The translations under genes and the position numbers were made by a program. 64,000 bases of DNA from Enoplolaimus lenunculus (Eukaryota > Nematoda > Enoplea > Enoplida > Thoracostomopsidae). The notes below the pieces were generated by a model that worked only from the letters and a program-made list of their open reading frames with translations, was not told the DNA's origin and ran no database searches. Positions 1 to 12,093 of this stretch are shown piece after piece; within the stretch, counting starts at the first letter, position 1; every line of letters starts with the position of its first letter. Location: contig JASANG010001276.1 in assembly GCA_030248215.1 (NCBI GenBank), positions 1 to 64,000 of the forward strand, given 5' to 3'.

Positions 1-470
1 CAACGATCCGGTAGCGATAAGTGTTTGCGTTCAGATGGTGTATACATTGCGAGCCCGAGATGGGAAACCCATCCCGGACGTGATCGGGCGGAGTAGCATA
101 ACTAGACCTAGTAGCCAACCTCGATCAAACCATAAGGAGTACCCGCCAAGGATGGGTGGCAAGGACTTTCGATCCAGGGTAACCTACCTTATAATATGCA
201 AAAGAACTTGTTAACATAAGCTAGAATGACAAGCTAAAACAAAGACGAAGTATATTTGCATGGTTACTACTTAGAAAAATGTATCAATGCCTAACTTCAA
301 AAGGCTGTATATATGTACTGCTTTAGTTGCGCTGTCAAATATAAAGAATATTTGTGAATGAAAAAACTTGTTTGCAACGATGTGATTTAGCCAATTTAGT
401 GTGAAAATGATCACTCGATTATTTATTGACATGAACGTATTTTTCATCGCAGTTATTCGGCTAATAATTC
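1..470. other. No gene recognised
   Basis: The first 190 bases are more GC-rich than the rest and read like the edge of a larger repeat or an exon of an unseen gene. No frame, splice site or family could be supported. The remainder is AT-rich and featureless. Confidence 0.3.
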
Positions 471-743
471 TAAAGCTCTATTCACACGTGCGAGTTTTTG
501 CTGCGAGAACATGCAGCTGCAACCTTCACTTACACGTTTCGTCATAAAATCCCGATCGAAAAGCTTTGCAGCTGCAAAAAATCATAGCTAGAAATTTAGT
601 TCACATGTGTGAACAACCATACAAGTTCAATTGAATTTATTGCAGCCGCTTTCTCATTGGCTGATGAAAAAAATGTACGCTCTGCGTGCAATTTGCAGCT
701 GTAAGTTCTCGCAGCACAAACTTGTACGTGGGAATAGGGCTTA
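471..743. mobile_element. Foldback MITE, TTAA-type
   Basis: The two ends are inverted copies of each other, on the pattern TTAAGCCCTATTCACACGTG followed by a stretch rich in GCAGCTGCAA. A second copy of the same family lies at 61184-61447. Both begin and end at or next to TTAA, which fits a piggyBac-like or other TTAA-targeting non-autonomous element. No coding capacity. Confidence 0.7.
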
Positions 744-1491
744 AGTTGACTGATGCAATTGTCGAAGAAATAGATACACAACTTAAAGTTTTGTGCTTCT
801 CAACTTTAGTTTCTTCTTAACGTTCATTCTACTAAAATTTTCTACAAGCACAGAAACGTTTTCAATTTGCAAAATTATACAACGTACACAATAACATGCG
901 TACACCTGGTGACTTTTGAGGGGGTAGTGTCACAGGACACTGAAGCCAAAAATTCTGGAAGTTGCATAAAAAATTAATGTTTCTTCAACTGGAACCTTAT
1001 AGTCTCACAAGCACACCGTTAATAACCGTTGATAACCATTGTCGAATGCTAATTCCGTGGCTTCGAACATTTGAGTTGTCGCAACCTGCACTGCTCGCCA
1101 TCACAACCAATTTGGAAACCCGCTAAGTCACATTTTCCTGCACCGGTCACTTTGCTGCCAAATATTGGGTCGTTTATATGCTAATCTATATATTCAGGTA
1201 TCAGCATTGCGCAACCAGTCTGGCCAATTACATGAACCATTCATAAACAAATCGGTTCATTAAACAACGCTTTACTAAAATTTGAAGCAGTGCTGGCTAC
1301 TTAACCCAACCTGCAGGGGGCCATTAAAACGGTTTCAAATATTAAAATCCAAATACGACTTTGGAGCAATTTTAATCTTAACAATTTTAAGAGGATATTA
1401 AATTGATATAACGATGAATTTGCTGCGTTTAAGAATTTTAAGTTATACCAGCTTGGTAATCTTTTTTAACATAAACTGTAACCGTTTTTAC
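744..1491. other. Intergenic, nothing recognised
   Basis: AT-rich single-copy-looking sequence. No plausible exon or obvious repeat was seen. Confidence 0.3.
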
Positions 1492-1499
1492 CTTTCAAC

Positions 1500-1961
1500 C
1501 AGGGTGCAACCGGAATTCCGGTTCCGGCATTTTTTCACCTTCCGGTTGCGGTTTCGGCATTTTTTCATCTTCCGACTACGGTTCCGGTAAATTTTTACCG
1601 GAATTAATAAGACCAGTATTAAAATTTAGTCGGTGGAAATTAAAATATTTTACTAAAAAATGACGATAAAAATTAAATAATTTCATTACGTAGTATATAG
1701 TATGCAAATCTTGACAATCGCCGAAAATAAACCATCGAAGTTAGATTTCGCTTCCGTGGATTATAAAACTCTAAAATACAACAGATAAAGTGAATAGCTA
1801 TCTCCAGCTAGGGTTATTTCACCAATATTATTGCAAAAATAAAAATAAAATAATTTTTTCGGTGGCATGTATTTTTCATTTTCCGGTTCCGTTTCCGGTA
1901 ATTTTTTCAAATTCCAATTCCGGTTCTGGTTCTGATAAATTGCAATTCCGGTTGCACCCTA
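1500..1961. mobile_element. hAT-type MITE, CCGGAA family
   Basis: Inverted ends CAGGGTGCAACCGG and CCGGTTGCACCCTA. The element is flanked by a perfect 8-bp duplication, CTTTCAAC, at 1492-1499 and 1962-1969. The subterminal regions are arrays of a GGTTCC/GGAACC hexamer and the middle is AT-rich. An 8-bp target duplication with CAGGG ends is the hallmark of hAT transposons. There is no transposase, so it is non-autonomous. Confidence 0.9.
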
Positions 1962-1969
1962 CTTTCAAC

Positions 1970-2360
1970 TTCACAACACTATGATTATTCTGCGTGACCA
2001 TGTAGGTAGCTTACACACCGTGTCAAATACCATTTTCTAGCTACACCTGAGTCTAAAATTTCTTAGCACAACCACAATTTGCCGTGTATATTCAAAAATA
2101 CACTGAACTCCCGGCCTGCTGCTATTGAGGAATAACAGTTTCCAGGAACGTGAACAAGTAAACGGTTAACAGTTAAACGCCAGCTAAGCATTATCCGAGT
2201 TTGTCAACGAGACTATGCTGCGCCAACACTTTACCGCTATTACTGACTCCAAAGGTACTCAAATGTTTCAACCCTCTTCTTTCGTTTGTATATTCAAAAA
2301 ACTATGTCACAAAAAAGCAAATTCCGCTGCAAACCGTTCTTTACTCATCAAGCTATTATT
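1970..2360. other. Intergenic, nothing recognised
   Basis: No repeat or exon could be supported here. Confidence 0.3.
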
Positions 2361-2590
2361 AGGAGCCATATTCTCAAATGCGTATAGCGCCTATCATCAG
2401 TTAGCGACAGGTTTTCAAACTGACGAAGTGCTGCAATTGTAGATATTAAAATTGGTCCAACAGTAAGGCAACTCAAACGCAAACAGTGCGCTGAATTTCA
2501 ATCCTCACTATGCGCTGGTACCCCAAAGTTACAGGACCTATCGCCAACTGGTGATAGGTGCTACGCACTTTTGAGAATACGGTCTCAGGT
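2361..2590. mobile_element. Foldback MITE (ATTCTCAAATGCGTATAGC family)
   Basis: The left part (ATATTCTCAAATGCGTATAG) returns inverted on the right (CTACGCACTTTTGAGAATA). A second copy is at 60952-61175, and a decayed one lies at 50756-50935 within the Kv gene. No coding capacity. Confidence 0.65.
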
Positions 2591-3708
2591 TAGCAGTGTT
2601 TGAAAGTTTGAACAAAATTTCGACTCTTAATATACCTTCAATTGTTTACAATGCGCATCCTAGTTTCTTCTTTGGAATTTTTGAAAAGTACGACCTGGTA
2701 TTTGGTTATTCCACAACCGGTATATACTTACCAAAACCATGGTTTCATTCTGTTCAATTTTTTTGCATATTTGGACGTTCATTATTGGTCATTGCACTGC
2801 TAACTTTAAATGCCCGCTAACACTGAAACCGAATTGGTTTAGACCCAATTCAATTTCTTAATTTTGCGGGGATATCCAACGCATTTTAAGCACGTCTTGT
2901 TGTACGTATTGTTTTTATAAAATTTCACATACTGAGTAATAGATCAACAAACCTGAACGCTTAAATATATACTCAACCCCATTTTCCTTTAGTAACCTAC
3001 ACCGACGATACTACGACACCTGGAATGTTCCCACGACCCAACCATTATATATATATCAAAGTAATCAGCTTCAAAATAACCATTTTACCGATTCAAATGA
3101 CAAAGCATTTTGTACTTCACTAAATATAAATACAAAGTTAGGCATTGAAAACTGAACCAGTTACTATACGCTCAACCCAGCGACAAAGCTTTCAATGTCT
3201 TCTAATAATTTATAGTATCCCATAACAGACAATCAAATCCCTTGCTCAAATATTTATTTTCTACATATTTTCAAGCCGACGGGACCTAAACATAGAATCA
3301 ATCTTTCCCAAATCATATATTTGTATGTGGTTGTGCCAAATGATACAAACTGCTGCGGTGTACCATTGATCTACTAAACAATGCATCTCGTTGCACGTTT
3401 AACGGGTAAATGGGAATTGATATATACACCGACACGCCTTTGAAAACCACTATCATTTTATAAGTTTTCAGTATTTTTCACATGACAATCGTTTTATTGC
3501 GATTCCAGGGCCATAATTTGTATAAAGCGGTGGTTCCCCGAAATTAACAGGGGGTGCAATATATATACAACTCGTGAGCGAAGCAAGCGAGAAGTCAAAA
3601 ACAATTTTTTCGGCACAAAAAAAGATGTAGTATATTCCATAAGAAATTTATGATAGGAACGTTACCGTCTCAGTCTGACCTTACACCTGATTACACGTTG
3701 GACAACCG
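2591..3708. other. Intergenic, nothing recognised
   Basis: AT-rich sequence with short direct duplications but no exon or transposon end that could be supported. Confidence 0.3.
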
Positions 3709-3716
3709 GTTTTAAC

Positions 3717-4120
3717 TAGGGTTGTGCCGATTAATCGGCATCAGCATCGGCATCGGTAATAATCAGCTGTTTTCGTGAGTATCGGCATCGGCATCAGCAC
3801 TGCAAAAAAACTGCCGATTCTTTGCCGAAACTTTTTGCACATAACAGTCAGTTTGAATGCTATCTATTTCATTTCTGGGCACATATCAGTGTGTCCGGTC
3901 AGGAAAACTGATATCTTTCTTGCGTTTGTGTTTGAAAAAAATAATTGAAATGAACCGTTCGTCTAAAATTATAATCGTTTATGATGGTTAGGGTTTAAGT
4001 CTTGATATAATGATGCAATGTAGTATCCTATCTGTTTACTAAGCATAGTGTACTAAAGTTGGAATCGGCATTGGCATCGGTATCGGCATTGGCAAAAATT
4101 TTGGTATCGGCACATCCCTA
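3717..4120. mobile_element. hAT-type MITE, ATCGGC family
   Basis: Inverted ends TAGGGTTGTGCCGAT and ATCGGCACATCCCTA, flanked by a perfect 8-bp duplication GTTTTAAC at 3709-3716 and 4121-4128. Both subterminal regions are arrays of GGCATC/GATGCC-type hexamers. Relatives lie at 30388-30530, 30959-31359, 34084-34260, 37950-38135 and 42755-42955, so this is an abundant family. Confidence 0.9.
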
Positions 4121-4128
4121 GTTTTAAC

Positions 4129-5502
4129 CTCGAATATTGTTTTTTAAACTGCTTTTTGCGCTATAGGGCTATTAGAATTTATGAATTCGAAGCCACATCC
4201 TATAGTGCATATTTTTTAAAATATTTAATTACCGATATGTTTTTAGGCAAACAGCTACGACTACGGCTTACTGTAAACAATTTTCATTAGATGTTTCAAA
4301 TAAACGGACGCTCTAAAAATTCAAATCTTGTTGATCTGGCGACAAAACCTGTTCGCAAATTCCAACGACACATAAGCTTTAACGACTCAATTACACATGC
4401 GAGTTGAGTTGCTTACTAGCGCTCCAAAAAAGCATACATCTAAATTGATGATCACTAGTATCTTTTGACAAGAGTATGCAACTACGTACATTCGGTGTAC
4501 AAAAAACGTTCCCAATACAAACTGCGCTTGCACATACCTAACCACATTTATGGTGTGAAGGTGAAAAGAATAGAGTCGTTTCTGAACAAAAGTTGCCGGA
4601 GCCCAGGGTGAGGCGAAATTAGGTAGTTACAAAGATATTTAATTTGGTAAATTTAGCAAATATCTGCAATGTGCTGTTAAATCGTTTAATTTTACGCTTA
4701 TTTTTTACTAATGTTAAAACGAAACGCTCCAAACAGTTAAATTTTATGAAACTTTGCACAAATTTCATCACCGAAATTGCCGGAACCTCCGGCAAAAATT
4801 CTACCGGAACCGGAAGTCGTAGGCAGACCTCCGGTTGTATCTTGGTGGGATGGGTTATTTTTTGTAAGCTAGTATTGCATTTTACCGTTATATAGAATGA
4901 TCCCCAGGAGCCGGAGTCGGAAGTTGATTTTCTTCCGGAGTCGGAGCCGTAGGCAGACCTTCGGTTGTATCCCGGTGGGAAGGATTATATTTTTTGCTAG
5001 TATTGCATCTTATCGTTATATAGAATGCTCCAATTGTACTTTAAACAGATTCAGTTGATCTTGCTTCAATCCGCGATTTGAATTGCTCATGGAAACCGGC
5101 CGCCCTCAAAAGTCCGATGGACGACCGGCTCCCAAAAATCAAACAGCGCCGCCATATTTTATACCACGCAATATTTGACAAGTTACTCACTCTTGTCAAC
5201 AATTATTGTCGACTCTTTTTTGAATGTGGAATATTCAAATTTGTTTAACTTTTCAGCCACGATTAAATCGAGTTAAATGTAAAATATACCATATTGTGTT
5301 TGTGTACGTAAACCGGATGCTCTTAGTAAATATTTAATACATATGTCATAACTCATAACTACTTATCACAATAATTGATAACCACTGGCTAATTGTCTAC
5401 AGAATCAGTGAACTGAACACAAAAGTATTGTAACTGTCGCAGACTTTGTTGCTAAAGAAATTTTTTTGTTCGTAGGACGTTTGGATAAAAGGACAAAAAA
5501 CT
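4129..5502. other. Intergenic; decayed CCGGA-type repeat inside
   Basis: Around 4590-5040 two near-copies occur of a stretch with clustered CCGGA/TCCGG motifs (at about 4770-4860 and 4900-4985), probably a decayed foldback element. The rest shows nothing recognisable. Promoter elements for the gene that starts at 5503 could not be supported. Confidence 0.35.
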
Positions 5503-5564
5503 ATGATCATATATCGTTTCAACACTCTAAACATTAATTGCGTGTCGGTTCTTTTGGTGCTAGC

Positions 5565-5607
<43 letters not shown>

Positions 5608-7392
5608 CTGGCATCAGACAGCACCTCAGCTGATAATCACGTGACAAACTGTTTTATCACTTGCGTTACAGAATTTTCCCACGAGCTTGCAGGTCAACTG
5701 GATAATAACGACGAATCTTCACACCATGGCCGAACCGAATTTCAATGGAGTCATTTGTTTTATGTTAAAGAAACCAGCGTTGAACAGTCGAAAATAAGAT
5801 TTGACGCAATATGCAAGTAAGTATAGGGCGGATCCAGAAGGTGTACGGGGGAACGCCCACGTCAAAATTTTTTTTTATACAACAGTAAGATCCCAACCTT
5901 ACAATTTTTTCCTTTCCGATTCACTAGCGGATCCAGAAGGGGTACGGGGGTACGCCCCCACGTCAAAATTTTTTTGTGATACAAAGGTAAAATCCCTACC
6001 GAACAATTGTTTCCTTTCAGAAAATTTATTATAAAAAATACAACTTTTCCTTAGAATTTTTTTCTGATAAAATGATAAGGTTTTTCTACCTTTTAATTAT
6101 TGCGTTTCATTACATTTGTTAGCCCGCCCCACCCCTGTCTGAAATTTCTTGATTCGTCTCTGCCTAAATTATTTAAGTACAGGGTTCAGCGTTGGCCACA
6201 CCGGCAACCAGTTCCAGTTCTGTAGTATATGCTGCTTCTAAAATGAAACGTACAATTTAAGCAAGACTATTAAGTAGGCATATTACTTCCCACTTCTATG
6301 AATAATACAATATTGAAAAAAAACCGGACCAAGATTCAGGGTGCAACCGGAATTCCGAAATCCGGTATTTTTCGCTATCCGGTTCCGGTAAGAAATCCAG
6401 TATTTTTTCACCGGAATTTTCCGGTATTTGCGGTATTGAATATTTTTTCTCATTCGAAAATTTACGAAAAATTGGCGTATTATTCTAACTTATTTATCTA
6501 AAATTGTTCGAGCGTGTATTGCCAAACATTTCAATTTGTGCCATACTTATATGTTTCCATCTACTGCATTTGTTTCAGGATTTTGACATTCTAAATGATG
6601 TGTTTACAGCATTAAAAGCGATAAAATAGCGCTTACAATGAATTTTTCGGTAACAAATATTTTTTATTTTCCGGCTCCGGTTTCGGTTCCGGTATATTTT
6701 ATCTTTCCGGTTCCGGTATTTTATAATTCCGGTTGCATTTTGCCAAGATTAAATCACAACCTTGGATAATAGTTTATAATCAGTACCAACTATACAATTC
6801 ACTGTAAATAAACATGAATTGACTACATCGCAAACAAAAAACACCTTATATTTCGTTCTAACAACCGAGTAAATTTCTTGTTTCACAATCTTGAACCAGG
6901 ATGCAACCGGAATTCCTATTCCGGCTAGAATTCCGATTCAAAACTAGTTCCGATCCCGATTCTGATTGCACAATCAATCGGGATCGTAATTTTTAAACTT
7001 TAATTTTAATACTGTTTGTTGTGATATGTTATGTTGCATAAATATTTTGTATTATTTATCCATTAAATTGTTTTCGATGAGTTAAACTTATCAACAATTG
7101 ATTGTAGTTTAGATTTACAGAACCAACAAAAAGATTGCCAATTTGTACATGCGACGTTTTTTGCCAATTGTTGCCAGCCAACAGACACCCTAAATCAATA
7201 TTATACTTGTTAATACAAATTATCCGTACACTCACAAATTTTCTAATTCCGATTCCGATTAGAATTCCGGTATAAATTTGCTGTTCCGATTCCGGTATAA
7301 TTCAGTTCGGCTTTGCACCCTGCTGACTGTATTCGAAATAGATATTTAAAACAATTGGATACAAAAATAAGAAATAATAATAAAAAAAAAAA

Positions 7393-7429
<37 letters not shown>

Positions 7430-10400
7430 CAAACTTTCAGGCAATATATCGAATTAAAAACGTGTGCAACAGAAAAATGCAACGACAGCAAACGCTTAAC
7501 GCAGCTCACAGTGGTATTGCAGCAAAACTGGGGAGTCATCGACTTAATATGCGTTCAAAGACGTGAAGGTAAATTTACACATACGATGGCTCTACGCCAC
7601 AACTGGTTATAATGTATTGTATGCAGACAGTAGACAGTACACAAATCGACTAAAACCTACGCGTAAATATAGGGCTCAAAATAACCTTTACTATACCTAA
7701 ACGCAGGAGCCCGCCTCGCACTCTTACTGTAATGACTCGAATAAGAGGGGACAATATTTATTTTGCCTCTCCAGAGGGTATTTCTATTCAGAGTGGCACC
7801 GAGTCCACGATTTGATCGAATCGGAATTCATTGCTAATTTGCCGAATGCGAAACCGAGTCCGAATCTTGAGTGTTGCAAATTTCAGGTATATCTATAATT
7901 TGTCTCAGAATATCAACGCAATGCCAGTCGCATAACTTTTAAACATTAATATATTTCGTGCCCAACCTCAGTTCTGAGATTTGTGACCTGAAAAAATACT
8001 GATTTATATGATTAGTTATTTAAAATTTTTATTGCTTTCAAATGAAAAAAACATGTTGTCGAACATCGTTGAATTCGGTTTTTGGATTCGGATTTTTTAC
8101 AACCGAATACCAATCAGAACCACAAAATTTTGCCGAATCCGAATCCGAGCCTTTATTGCTACTTTGCCTCTTGTATTCGCTTTTACGGACTGTTATTTAT
8201 TTTCAATCCACCAAATATTCCCACACAGTTCTTTTTATATTATTTCTATAAGGTAGAACTGATTTGCTCCGAAGCATGAACTCAAATCGATATTATTTCA
8301 GATTTCAAGAACTCAAATCCATATTATTTCAGATTTCAAGGTCTCAAATCCATATTGTTTCAGATTTCAAGAACTCTAATCCATATTATTTCAGATTTCA
8401 AGAACTCAAATCGATATTATTTCAGATTTCAAGAACTCAAATCCATATGATTTCAGATTTCAAGAACTCAAATCCATATTATTTCAGATTTCAAGAACTC
8501 TAATCCATATAATTTCAGATTTCAAGAACTCTAATCCATATTATTTCAGATTTCAAGAACTCAAATCCATATTATTTCAGATTTCAAGAACTCAAATCGA
8601 TATTATTTCAGATTTCAAGAATTCAAATCCATATTATTTCAGATTTCAAGGTCTCAAATCCATATTATTTCAGATTTCAAGAACTCAAATCGATATTATT
8701 TCAGATTTCAAGAACTCAAATCCATATTATTTCAGATTTCAAGGTCTCAAATCCATATTATTTCAGATTTCAAGGTCTCAAATCCATATTATTTCAGATT
8801 TCAAGAACTCAAATCCATATTATTTCAGATTTCAAGAACTCAAATCCATATTATTTCAGATTTCAAGGTCTCAAATCCATATTGTTTCAGATTTCAAGAA
8901 CTCAAATCCATATTATTTCAGATTTCAAGGTCTCAAATCCATATTATTTCAGATTTTAAGAACTCAAATCCATATTATTTCAGATTTCAAGAACTCAAAT
9001 CCATATTATTTCAGATTTCAAGGTCTCAAATCCATATTATTTCACATTTCAAAAACTCAAATCCATATTATTTCAGATTTTAAGAACTCAAATCCATATT
9101 GTTTCAGATTTCAAGAACTCTAATCCATATTATTTCAGATTTCAAGAACTCAAATCCATATTATTTCAGATTTTAAGAACTCAAATCCATATTATTTCAG
9201 ATTTCAAGAACTCTAATCCATATAATTTCAGATTTCAAGAACTCAAATCCATATTATTTCAGATTTCAAGGTCTCAAATCCATATTATTTCAGATTTCAA
9301 GAACTCAAATCCATATAATTTCAAATTTCAAGAACTCAAATCCATATTATTTCAGATTTCAAGGTCTCAAATCCATATTATTTCAGATTTCAAGAACTCA
9401 AATCCATATTATTTCAGATTTTAAGAACTCAAATCCATATTATTTCAGATTTCAAGAACTCTAATCCATATAATTTCAGATTTCAAGAACTCAAATCCAT
9501 ATTATTTCAGATTTCAAGGTCTCAAATCCATATTATTTCAGATTTCAAGAACTCAAATCCATATAATTTCAGATTTCAAGAACTCAAATCCATATTATTT
9601 CAGATTTCAAGAACTCAAATCCATATTATTTCAGATTTCACGGTCTCAAATCCATATTATTTCAGATTTCAAGAACTCAAATCCATATTATTTCAGATTT
9701 TAAGAACTCAAATCCATATTATTTCAGATTTCAAGAACTCAAATCCATATAATTTCAAATTTCAAGAACTCAAATCCTTATTATTTCAGATTTCAAGGTC
9801 TCAAATCCATATTATTTCAGATTTCAAGGTCTCAAATCCATATTATTTCAGATTTCAAAAACTCAAATCCATATTATTTCAGATTTCAAGGTCTCAAATC
9901 CATATTATTTCAGATTTCGAGAAAAACCTACCTTGCCTATACGAGCATCAACAAAGCATATCATCGTCGTGCAAACAGCACGAACTGGTTGCAATCAACG
10001 GCCTCGAAAAGTTTTTAGTTCAAAACGGCGAGCTGAACGCTGACTCAATGGCGTATTTAGATACATTTTGCAGGTACACAATCATCGATTACATGAATGA
10101 TATTTTTAGTCAAGTGTTTAATACTTGAATAAGCCCGGCTTATGCTTGAAAATATATAAAACTTGATCATAGTTCGACGGAAGTAAAGCTAACGGTTTTG
10201 ACAAGTGTAGATAGTCGAAGATATAAACAATGGCTGGGTTTTTGAAATCCTATTGACTTAGGTACGACTTCACGCTTCAGTATTTATTATATATTATAAG
10301 CAATTACTTAATAAATTTATCGTTTCTGAAAACGTAGTTAAGTTAAGTAAATACTTCAGTCACTCATCAAAATTAGTGACTTACACTCTATATATCTGTT

Positions 10401-11775
10401 GCGGCATAATATCCGTGGTGTAATTGAGATTGTATGCTCATAGAATTTGCTTAGTATGAAGCAAGTTTCTGGCTTTCAAATGGCACTTAATGACCCATAA
10501 TTCGCATTTACATTATGTCCAGAACGTCAACTAATTACTACTGTCAATGACTTGTAAGTACTTAGCAAAACTTAAGTATAAAAAATTCTTAAGATTTTAG
10601 AAACACATGCAACGTCTTTAATTTTATATATTTTGAACAAAGTTTAGATATTTGGTGATAGTCTTTGTAATACAAAGTTTTAGCTGTAAAATGACTCAAT
10701 AATAAGTTCAGTTTTATTTCCAGCAAAAACACTATCCTTCCAGCTTCTTAATTTATCATAGACAGTAGACGTGCACAAAATAAACTAAAGTTTTTAATTT
10801 GAGATACCTATCTATTTCCGTTTTTGTTCTGGCTATCAAATTCTAAATATCCACTTTCTCACGAATTCTAAACAAAAAACACATTGCCCTAAACTTCACT
10901 TAAAATTAAACCGGAGCATATACACAAAATTCACAGTTTACCAGATACACCTTGGTATTTCATACTCTATTTGGTTTCCATATTTCAGATATACACGTAA
11001 AACTGTCAACTGTATGATCCCGCGCTTGACGCGAACTTGCAGCAAATCGGCTACGTCGCTCGTAACCCGAATGCTTGAAATGACGTTTAGAAATTTTCAG
11101 CAATTATTCGAGCAACTCGAAATGCAACACTCGCTTCCACCCGCGTGCTACTATTTCTTGTCACTTAATGGACAACATATCCAGCATCAACACGCCAACG
11201 ACTCAAAACAACACGATCAACAGCAGCAGCAACCACAACAACAACAACAACCGCAACTACAACGACAACACCTAAATATCCATAGTTCTCCAGGTGTGAT
11301 TGGTTCAATCTCAACGACTACATATCCAACAGCATTTCAGTCCGTCGATCATTATTCATACTATTCGAAGCACACCGATGCCAGTACTGACTCATTGGAA
11401 ACACCATCGAAAAACAACAATCAACAGCCGTACTCTTACGATACTCTAATACAAGGCTTCTATCCAACAATCGCCCAAGGCGTTCAAAGTATGTCGACTA
11501 CGGATATGCCACTGGATGATGCATCATATTCACGAGAATATTCAAATAATCAACTCATATCCGGTCAACAAAATGCAAACAGCGAACACCAAAACACTAT
11601 GTGGGAAGGACAGCGTCGTCAAGAGAGTTTAAACGATGATTCTAGAAGCGTAAGACGTCACAAAAACCCAAAGAGCCAATCAAACCAGATACAAAACAAC
11701 ATCGCTGAAACGCAACGCAACAACCGCTTTACTTATTTAGTATTATTTACGTATATAGTCTACTCGATGTATTAA
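5503..11775 (+). CDS. Secreted Cys-rich, Thr/Gln-rich protein (4 exons, 462 aa)
   Basis: Exons 5503-5816, 7441-7568, 9914-10073 and 10989-11775 join in phase with GT-AG introns and give 463 codons including the stop. The first 21 residues (MIIYRFNTLNINCVSVLLVLA) look like a signal peptide. A run of 14 threonines from an ACA repeat follows directly. Residues from about 45 to 250 hold roughly a dozen cysteines, with segments such as FEKNLPCLYEHQQSISSSC and FCRYTRKTVNC. The spacing recalls the Cys-rich extracellular domains expanded in nematodes (T20D4.11/DUF19-like), but I cannot confirm the family. After it come a glutamine-rich tract and a Ser/Asn/Gln-rich low-complexity region. The last 15 or so residues (TYLVLFTYIVYSMY) are hydrophobic, so a GPI anchor is possible. 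Splicing into exon 3 must pick the last of about 53 tandem acceptor-like repeats. Exon phases are strong evidence that the gene is real; its function is unknown. Confidence 0.75.
5566..5607 (+). repeat. (ACA)n microsatellite coding poly-Thr
   Basis: About 14 uninterrupted ACA codons lie immediately after the predicted signal peptide of the secreted protein gene. The antisense strand would read as poly-valine, which is only a shadow. The length is likely to vary between alleles. Confidence 0.85.
5824..6010. repeat. Tandem pair of a CGGATCCAGAAGG repeat
   Basis: Two copies of about 105 bp, starting near 5828 and 5931, both carry GCGGATCCAGAAGG followed by a G/C-rich GTACGGGGG block and a T-rich tail. 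They lie at the start of intron 1 of the secreted protein gene. A related inverted end (CCGGATCCGCTAGT) lies near 60128-60142, so this is a dispersed mobile repeat. Confidence 0.7.
6337..6742. mobile_element. hAT-type MITE, CCGGAA family
   Basis: Ends CAGGGTGCAACCGG and CCGGTTGCATTTTG, flanked by a perfect 8-bp duplication CCAAGATT at 6329-6336 and 6743-6750. It lies in intron 1 of the secreted protein gene. The right tip has drifted from the left, but the duplication is intact. Confidence 0.88.
6897..7322. mobile_element. hAT-type MITE, CCGGAA/ATTCCG subfamily
   Basis: Left end CAGGATGCAACCGGAATTCC and right end CTTTGCACCCTG, with ATTCCG-type arrays inside both ends. No clean target duplication can be read, so it is older than its neighbours. 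Its middle matches elements at 16063-16368 and 43929-44330. Confidence 0.75.
7386..7429 (+). repeat. (AAT)n microsatellite next to a splice acceptor
   Basis: An A-run followed by about a dozen AAT/TAA units ends 12 bases before the acceptor of exon 2 of the secreted protein gene (AG at 7439-7440). It occupies the place of the usual pyrimidine tract. Confidence 0.8.
7728..8170. mobile_element. Decayed repeats: AATAAGAGG end and ATTCGG family
   Basis: From 7728 there is a fragment of the family seen whole at 56552-56978 and 62518-62960. Beyond it lies an element with clustered ATTCGG/CCGAAT hexamers (about 7795-8150). Its interior is shared with 35270-35850, where a younger MITE has landed inside it, and its clustered motifs recur near 33480-33560. 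Confidence 0.6.
8279..9913 (+). repeat. 31-bp tandem array of splice-acceptor units, about 53 copies
   Basis: The array fills the 3' part of intron 2 of the secreted protein gene. The unit is ATTTCAAGAACTCAAATCC followed by ATATTATTTCAG, 31 bp in all. Common variants have GGTCTC for AACTC, or CTAATCC for CAAATCC. Every unit ends in ATTATTTCAG, an ideal animal 3' splice site, and holds a YTNAY-like branch candidate. The last unit supplies the acceptor of exon 3, and exon 3 itself starts ATTTCGAG, nearly the first 8 bases of a unit. The array therefore looks like an amplification of this intron-exon junction. The sense strand is open in all three frames apart from the CTAATCC variants. There are no unique spacers, so it is not CRISPR-like. 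Confidence 0.97.
10226..10590. mobile_element. MITE fragment, AATGGCTGGGTTT family
   Basis: Starts with AATGGCTGGGTTTTTGAAAT, the left end of the element that is complete at 13394-13763, and continues with CTTAAGT/ACTTAAG motifs. The right end is not clear. It lies in intron 3 of the secreted protein gene. Confidence 0.55.
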
Positions 11776-12093
11776 TATGTACGAGGAACATGGGCTCAGC
11801 TTTCATGTTTTAAAACTTAAAAACGACGACGAGACCGTTTTCTAAGAAAAAATGTAACAATATATATTGGCACGTTCACAAACTTGTAAAATATATTAAC
11901 TTACAGATTAGACACGAACATAAACACCAGAAACATACACATTCATCAAATGCCAAATTTAGCATTTAAATTTTAAATCCAGGTTCGAGTACCACAGTAT
12001 CCGTAGCAAAATCTTTATGAAGAGCCTTACAGTATATATAATAAATAAATAATATATACATATATAATATAATATATATACACATACATATAT
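11776..12093. other. 3' flank of the secreted protein gene
   Basis: AT-rich, with TA-dinucleotide runs near 12040-12093. This probably contains the 3' untranslated region. I could not settle on a polyadenylation signal. Confidence 0.35.

Noticed and set aside
5397-5624. Poly-valine frame on the - strand
   Set aside because: Antisense shadow of the ACA run that codes poly-Thr in the secreted protein.
5801-6034. Protein frame with two ADPEGVRG repeats
   Set aside because: It is the tandem GCGGATCCAGAAGG transposon-like repeat in intron 1, read in one frame.
8279-9913. CRISPR-like array or coding repeat domain
   Set aside because: There are no unique spacers, the host is an animal, and the unit is intronic next to a spliced exon. 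Open frames across it reflect the lack of stops in the unit.
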